This document shows, in pieces, positions 58,680 through 64,000 of a DNA stretch of 64,000 nucleotides. A model generated the notes under the pieces. That model did no database searches and was not told the DNA's origin. It saw nothing but the letters and a program-made list of their open reading frames with translations. Both the position numbers and the translations under genes were made by a program. The first letter of the stretch is position 1. Every line of letters starts with the position of its first letter. The stretch is taken from assembly GCA_004794785.1 (NCBI GenBank), contig SJOL01006389.1:126625-190624 (forward strand), read 5' to 3'. Source of the stretch: Opisthorchis felineus. Lineage: Eukaryota > Platyhelminthes > Trematoda > Opisthorchiida > Opisthorchiidae.

Positions 58680-60949
58680 TACAACAAAAGTGTTCATCAG
58701 TTGGAAAAAATAACTGATACAACATTCACCTGTTCACTAGTAGTCAAGTCGGTGAAGCAGTCGGTCAGAATTAGAAAACACTGAAGGGTCCATTGCAAGA
58801 CAATGAATACTTCATATTTTTTGGTATCACATGATATCTAAGGCCACTAGGTCGGGGCGAGATACCTGTTTAGCTAAATAATCGGCTCTTTTTTATTAAA
58901 AAAACAATGGCAAAAGTTCAAAACAGCATAAAAGGTTCGCGTAACACCTCATTCATTTCCACTCCTTCGTCACTTTAAAACAAACCTACCCGAATTTAAA
59001 TAGTTACCAAATACAACAATACTCCCGAAGAGATGTCAATATAAGAGAAGGGGCTTTTTGGCCTCTCGTGGCAGTGGACGCTATTTACGATGCAATAAAT
59101 CCAAAACCAGTGTGCTGAGTCGTGGGAAAATTGCACGAAAATTGAGCTTCCGGAAACTACATTTTTTAATATCTAGTAGCCTCCAACTGAGTCACTCGGC
59201 GGCTTACCGTCTGATAAAATCGCTTGTGGCTACTTTTTAAAGCGTCCTCATCAGAATCATCGTCCGTATTCAACTTCAGCTTAATGCAAGCAAAACTGTT
59301 ATCTAAAATCGATGTCGACTAATGGGGAATCCGCGATAAGTTGTACGTTCAGCAATCACCCCAAGGATAACTGACCCCAGGGGATCACATCCCGTCTTAG
59401 GTTTAAGCCGTTCCGAAGTCACACTGCAAATATGCTACAACTTTGGCCGCATAATGGCGGAAAATGCAGTCGAAATCCACCTTGACTTGAAAGATAACTT
59501 GTTTGTGACTTGCCTTGAAACATTTGACTATCGGTGCCTTTGCGGCACGCCAAGAGTTAGATTACTGAAGCATGTCGGCAGTGAAATACTGCGTAAACCA
59601 GTACTCTTCAGCAAATCACTAACACCAGAACAGCAAAAAGCTTGTCATGCTAGGTGGTGAGGAATACCATGCACGCCAGCCATGGTCCATTAAAACCACT
59701 CCTGATGAAAGTTTTGCGGAAACATCCACGACACCAAAGTGAGATGAGGATGGGCACATTCAGACGGACCTTAGAGCCCTCCTGGCAGAAAAACCTCGCA
59801 GAGCATGGTACGTAATTGATCTGTGGTAAGCATGCTATCGCTTCCCATTTCGACTGTCTAGCAAGCGTTTATTTGTCATGAGTTGGAGGTAGTTCGGGGT
59901 CCAAAGGAGCCTATGTTCACATCATTCTCGTTAGAACAGTTCCCCTCTTCTCCTGGCGTGAGTATTCAGGTTGCTGTCGTTGCACGCTGGGGTCGTCTTT
60001 GCTAGGACTTGTGAATCAGTCTGTCTGAAGACATCTCACTCCGATGCTAAAATGTGCTCGGTACTCTTGTTCATTTTAACTGGGAACATTGGGTTTTTTC
60101 GCACTAAGGCTCCACCCTTCCTATTTGGTTCCTGTGCTCACTAGGTGTCCTTTTCCCACTGTTTCATGACGGCTAAAACTAATAACTATTACCATTAAAT
60201 TGTCATTGATAACGACTCTGCCCATGCCGCAATCCAAGTCATTGTCCACTAAAATCAGTAAGCGGCTCATTATCATTGTCAGTGACAACAAAAGCAGTGT
60301 TTGACAACGGTGCTTTGATGTCATACTACTACGCAGTTCATTTGATTACACTCAAAGTATTAAACTTATAAGGAAAAAAACTGGATGAAGAAGAGACTAT
60401 TAGTGCACAGGTTATGATAATTGATAGTCATAATATAACACAGAAGGTATGTGCACTAATAACAGTTTTTACTATGGTAGATAGTAGTTTACAGTTACTA
60501 GTTGCACCATGATAAAATAAATACAGTGCGAACAATGGAATAAGTCAAAAGTTGACTTATCGTTTGTGGATAACTCGTGAGAGTTCCTGGGTGAAAGTCC
60601 GGACGGTGGGAACGTGTTTTCTCCGCAGTATAGCTGCTACACGTGTTCCGTAATTGTCCGTGGACTTGAAGTGTTTAGCTGACTCCCTGCCCCCTGCGTG
60701 CGCGCGAGTATGTGCGTGTTGACTGTGTTGTATCTTCCTATATATAGGAAGGTTTGACGTGTGTATAAAACAGAATCGTTCCGATGCGTACACGACGGGA
60801 ACTGACCTGTTGTTGGTTAAGGTCGCGAGCGAGACAGGGTTTGTCACGTGATTTGTGTGCTTGCGGAGCAGGCGAGCCGCGTGATCTAGTGAACACGGAT
60901 GTACTAGACAAATTAAGTGAAGTTGGTTGAGGGAACAAGGATATGTCTG
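58680..60949. other. Upstream region of the dynein gene; no other gene seen
   Basis: This should hold the dynein promoter and possibly a 5'-UTR exon. I could not place a TATA box or transcription start. An 18-bp perfect palindrome CTTCCTATATATAGGAAG lies at 60734-60751, with TATAAAA at 60764. Confidence 0.4.
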
Positions 60950-62695
60950 CTACAAGATCCGGTGCTCTCCTACCGCAGGCGTTCTGAGGTGCCTACACCT
61001 CCCTACACCTCCTCAATCGACACTGGGAAGAAACGGACAGCAAGAAAGCAATTGATATCGGTTAGTCGCCATTTCTTGCATCGTTTCCAGCCACGTACAT
61101 GGAGGATTGCAGGAACCCTATTATTGAAGGAGGACCGCACTCACAACCCACAACACTCGAACTCCTCGTCATCTCTTTCACACTCTTCTGCTAAGTCACA
61201 TTGTTCGCATGTAGTCTGCACCATTCCGAATACGAACCATACTCGTCTCGGTGGACGATCGTTCGGCATGCGTAGCACACGGCCGAACCACCGCAGTTGA
61301 TGGTGTTGGATACTGTCGACGACCGGTACATCTGCTGCACAAGCAAACACCTATTTCCTAATTATTCCAGTACGAATTCGGAGGTACCATCCGGTACCAG
61401 CAACGCTTCTGAGATATTGGTGGTCAAAAACCTGAAAACACTTCAGTTAATCTGTCCGTACAGGCCGTCTTACAACCATACAACAACAAAGACCCACTGT
61501 AGCCCGGTGAACGTGACCCTTGGGTCCAGTGGTGTATCATGTTGACGCCACAACTGACGCCAAATTGCAAGCGTGTCTCGGGGCTTTCAGATCCATGCAC
61601 TGACTTCATCAGACATACTGCCGTCATTGCCAATACTGCATTCGCTGCGAGTATCCTTTTCGAAGGTGGACATGATTTCCGATTCATTCCAGTTGTCTCT
61701 TTCCCTCATAAAGACGCAAACAGGTTATATAAGCAATGACTGAGGGACACACCACCGTCCTTGAACAAGAGAGGCGAAAGACAGTCGGGATCAGACGCAG
61801 TGACACCTGAATAGATGTATGCACTCGAACACTCTCGAAACCGACGGAGGTTCTGTAATCATAGTTCATGCTTCTGTCAGAGGCTGATAGCTTGCATGGG
61901 AAGTAGCAGGTGGTGAAGTGAATTGTTGTTCAGAGTATTCCGTCCAAAGCACAAACGTTCCTCTTTGTTGGATATCAGAGAACCATTGTGCTTCTCGTTG
62001 GTATCACTGACAAGAAGCTTCTGAGGACTCGTTGCAGCAATCAAGTGAAACAACCTGTGAGCGTTTCCAGCGTTTCTCGTTTCCTTCATTCCTTCGGCTT
62101 TCTGGATCCAACAGGCCTTCCGGTCTGCGCGGACAATCGATTTTACCTTTTTTCAGATAATACATCGAGTTGGATCGTCACGGATCGTCAGGGATCTGTT
62201 GCTAGGTCTGAAGCAAAGCCACGGTCCTATCAGAGACCCAATGACTGGAATTGACAGACTGGGTTGTACCGTAGGTAGAAGTTCCGGCATCCCTCTCCAG
62301 TGAATGATAACACCCGACATCAGACCAGCCGGCAGGCGTTAGAGGACTCTGTTCTGATAACTTTTAGTTCTGGGTCCATGAGCTTCTCAATGCCCGGACG
62401 AGGTGTGCATGTTTTGTGCAGATAGAAAAAGTACAACGAAAGGCAGCAACGAACAAGTGCATGGTTGGAATCTACACAGATACTCCAGAAGGAACGGTAA
62501 AGAATCGGTCTTAGCCACTGGTAACTGATGCCAGTGTGGCTTATTTGAGTTAGGGATTGGTTCGTTAGTGGGCACTACGTAGTCACAACGATTCCCGCTG
62601 TTCTGGAATTCAGTACTTCAAAGGAACAGTCTGTTTTCAGCACACAGCTGCAGTAGGCACTCTCCATTATCGTGTCTAACCCAGGATGATTACTA
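60950..62695 (-). mobile_element. LINE (RTE/CR1-type), 5'-truncated with RT deleted
   Basis: On the minus strand: endonuclease end (DNGECLLQLC near 62660), linker AGNAHRLFHLI and NGSLISNKEER (61950-62080), LSPLLFKDGG (near 61760), then a jump at about 61650 to the C-terminal part (MSDEVSA, LWRQ, LLLYGCKT near 61480), HQLRWFGRVLRMPNDRPPRR (61230-61300) and a 3' UTR like that at 54560. The whole reverse-transcriptase core is missing. Several frames are needed to read it. Confidence 0.75.
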
Positions 62696-63689
62696 AATTG
62701 AGCCTATGCAACGCCAATTGGTCCATAAATAATCTGCGATATTGTTCAAATGGAGCAGCCGAAGGAGCAGCACTGGGAAAAAGGAACTTGAACGGAATGT
62801 TACCACGTAAGAGTAGCAACGAAAGGACTTTGAATTGGAATCCTAAGTGGTTTAGTCAACTTAACTGGTTTGATTAGTTTAGAAGCTACCGATGCCTTTG
62901 CTTGTCTCTCAAACTGCTATTCAGAATTATCCGACAATATTCGAGGAATGTTATTTTTGCTGTACTTCCTTACAGACTGTGGGGCTCATGGCTTTTTAGG
63001 AGGAAAACCGCGCCATGGAAAGATTGCAACCAGTTCCTTCAATGCGAGAAAAGACCAAAAACAACGGAAATGACCGCTTGGAAGGCGAAGAGATTCAAGA
63101 AGGTTAAACCTAGTAGTGTGACGAGTGCGTCCAAGTTGAAGAACTCTGACGTCTTCCACTTACACACACCCCCGACCTAAAACCGGCACACTCCAATCGC
63201 CCAATGGTTGACAAGCGAATTACACAAAACAGCAAAAAAAAGTAAAACCTTACCATGAGCCCGATGCGGCTCAAAATGCATTTGCTGTGCGCAGCAGCAT
63301 GAGGATTGAGGCATGTGTTCCTTATTACCTGCAACCTCGAGCTAAGCCAGCCACCGAGTAGATAAGACTACTGAGTAATTGGCTCCGGGTAGGGTCAACC
63401 AAGGATACCATCAATTGCCTTACGGGTTAGAAGTTTGAATCAGAGGCTACCGGCTGGGCCACTCGGTATTCCACTGCCTTGTGCTGGGTCAAAATTACGG
63501 TCTCCAATGCGTCACTACCTAGCCCTATATCCACAGAACATCGGTGAACGAAACTGTGACAGGTACAACCACTGTGCATGTACGAGGTTTACAGCTGAAG
63601 ATGATAATGATGATGACGATGGGCTGAACTCAGGCCCACGGCTGAAGGCGCTTTTCTGGATAGGATACCATAAAGTCATTTTTGCGCTG

Positions 63690-64000
63690 TACGGTTGTCT
63701 GAAAGAGGAAAGTTCATTGTTGAGACCTGTCACGACTGCTTCGGTCAACAAGAACGCACGCTTTCATCCTAGGCGGTGATATGAACGCAAAGTTGGATGA
63801 CTAAGCTCCGACGAAGCACAGACAGATGGAAAATTCAGAGCGGATACTCAGGGTATGAAAAATGGGGAGCGACCCCAACAGTTGTGTGTTGAATGTCACC
63901 TGTTCCTGACCAATTGGAACCTTCACCACAAACATTCACACTGAGTTATTTGGAAGCCATTAACCGCAAGTTAGTCGTGAACTTAGTCGAACCATGTGAC
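63690..64000 (+). mobile_element. LINE endonuclease fragment, cut by the window end
   Basis: On the plus strand LSRLLRSTRTHAFILGGDMN (about 63724-63790) and QQLCVECHLFLTNWNLHHKH (about 63867-63930) match the endonuclease of the other LINEs, with stops between. It faces opposite to the LINE at 60950-62695. Confidence 0.65.

Noticed and set aside
58543..58725. Reading exon 1 through without intron 1
   Set aside because: It ends at a stop and replaces the conserved WSSIL by unrelated residues. The 37-nt intron gives the family sequence and correct phase.
1..64000. CRISPR arrays, bacterial operons, prophage
   Set aside because: No regularly spaced repeats or prokaryotic gene organisation; the only sure gene is spliced and eukaryotic.

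Overview
The window reads as a repeat-rich piece of a large-genome flatworm chromosome, most likely a digenean trematode (fluke). The basis is one spliced gene with multi-kilobase introns but two introns of only 37 and 46 nt at its 5' end, degenerate LINE, R2-type and tRNA-derived repeats, and repeats carrying hammerhead-ribozyme motifs like those known from Penelope-like elements. There are no operons, no Shine-Dalgarno context and no rRNA. The exact genus cannot be told from the sequence.

Only one complete gene is certain. It is the cytoplasmic dynein-1 light intermediate chain on the minus strand, which I could assemble as ten in-phase exons from 58665 (ATG) to 34987 (stop), giving 579 residues. 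All nine introns are GT-AG and the phases agree throughout. The P-loop domain lies in exons 1-7 and the adaptor-binding C-terminal helix in exon 9.

Layout. 1-1715: nothing supported. 1716-5315: a hammerhead-bearing repeat split by an R2-clade retrotransposon (1881-5159) that is flanked by a 26-bp target duplication and carries an HDV-like ribozyme candidate at its 5' end. 5316-17237: no recognised gene. 17238-17560: an inverted pair of a second hammerhead family. 19164-19375: a fold-back unit between 18-bp direct repeats. 24201-24638: an orphan open stretch. 24946-27505: relics of a tRNA-derived repeat and two hammerhead repeats. 32455-32725: the better copy of that tRNA-derived repeat. 33768-33990: an unidentified possible terminal exon on the minus strand. 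34987-58665: the dynein gene, whose introns hold SINEs, hammerhead repeats, a tandem 313-bp hammerhead repeat and two LINE remains. 60950-64000: two more LINE remains.

The unusual theme is self-cleaving RNA. Two structurally distinct small type I hammerheads (one stem II shows a compensatory base change) and one HDV-like candidate lie in the same window. One hammerhead with a consensus core sits in sense orientation inside intron 4 of the dynein gene. The R2 element has inserted into a repeat that itself carries a hammerhead.
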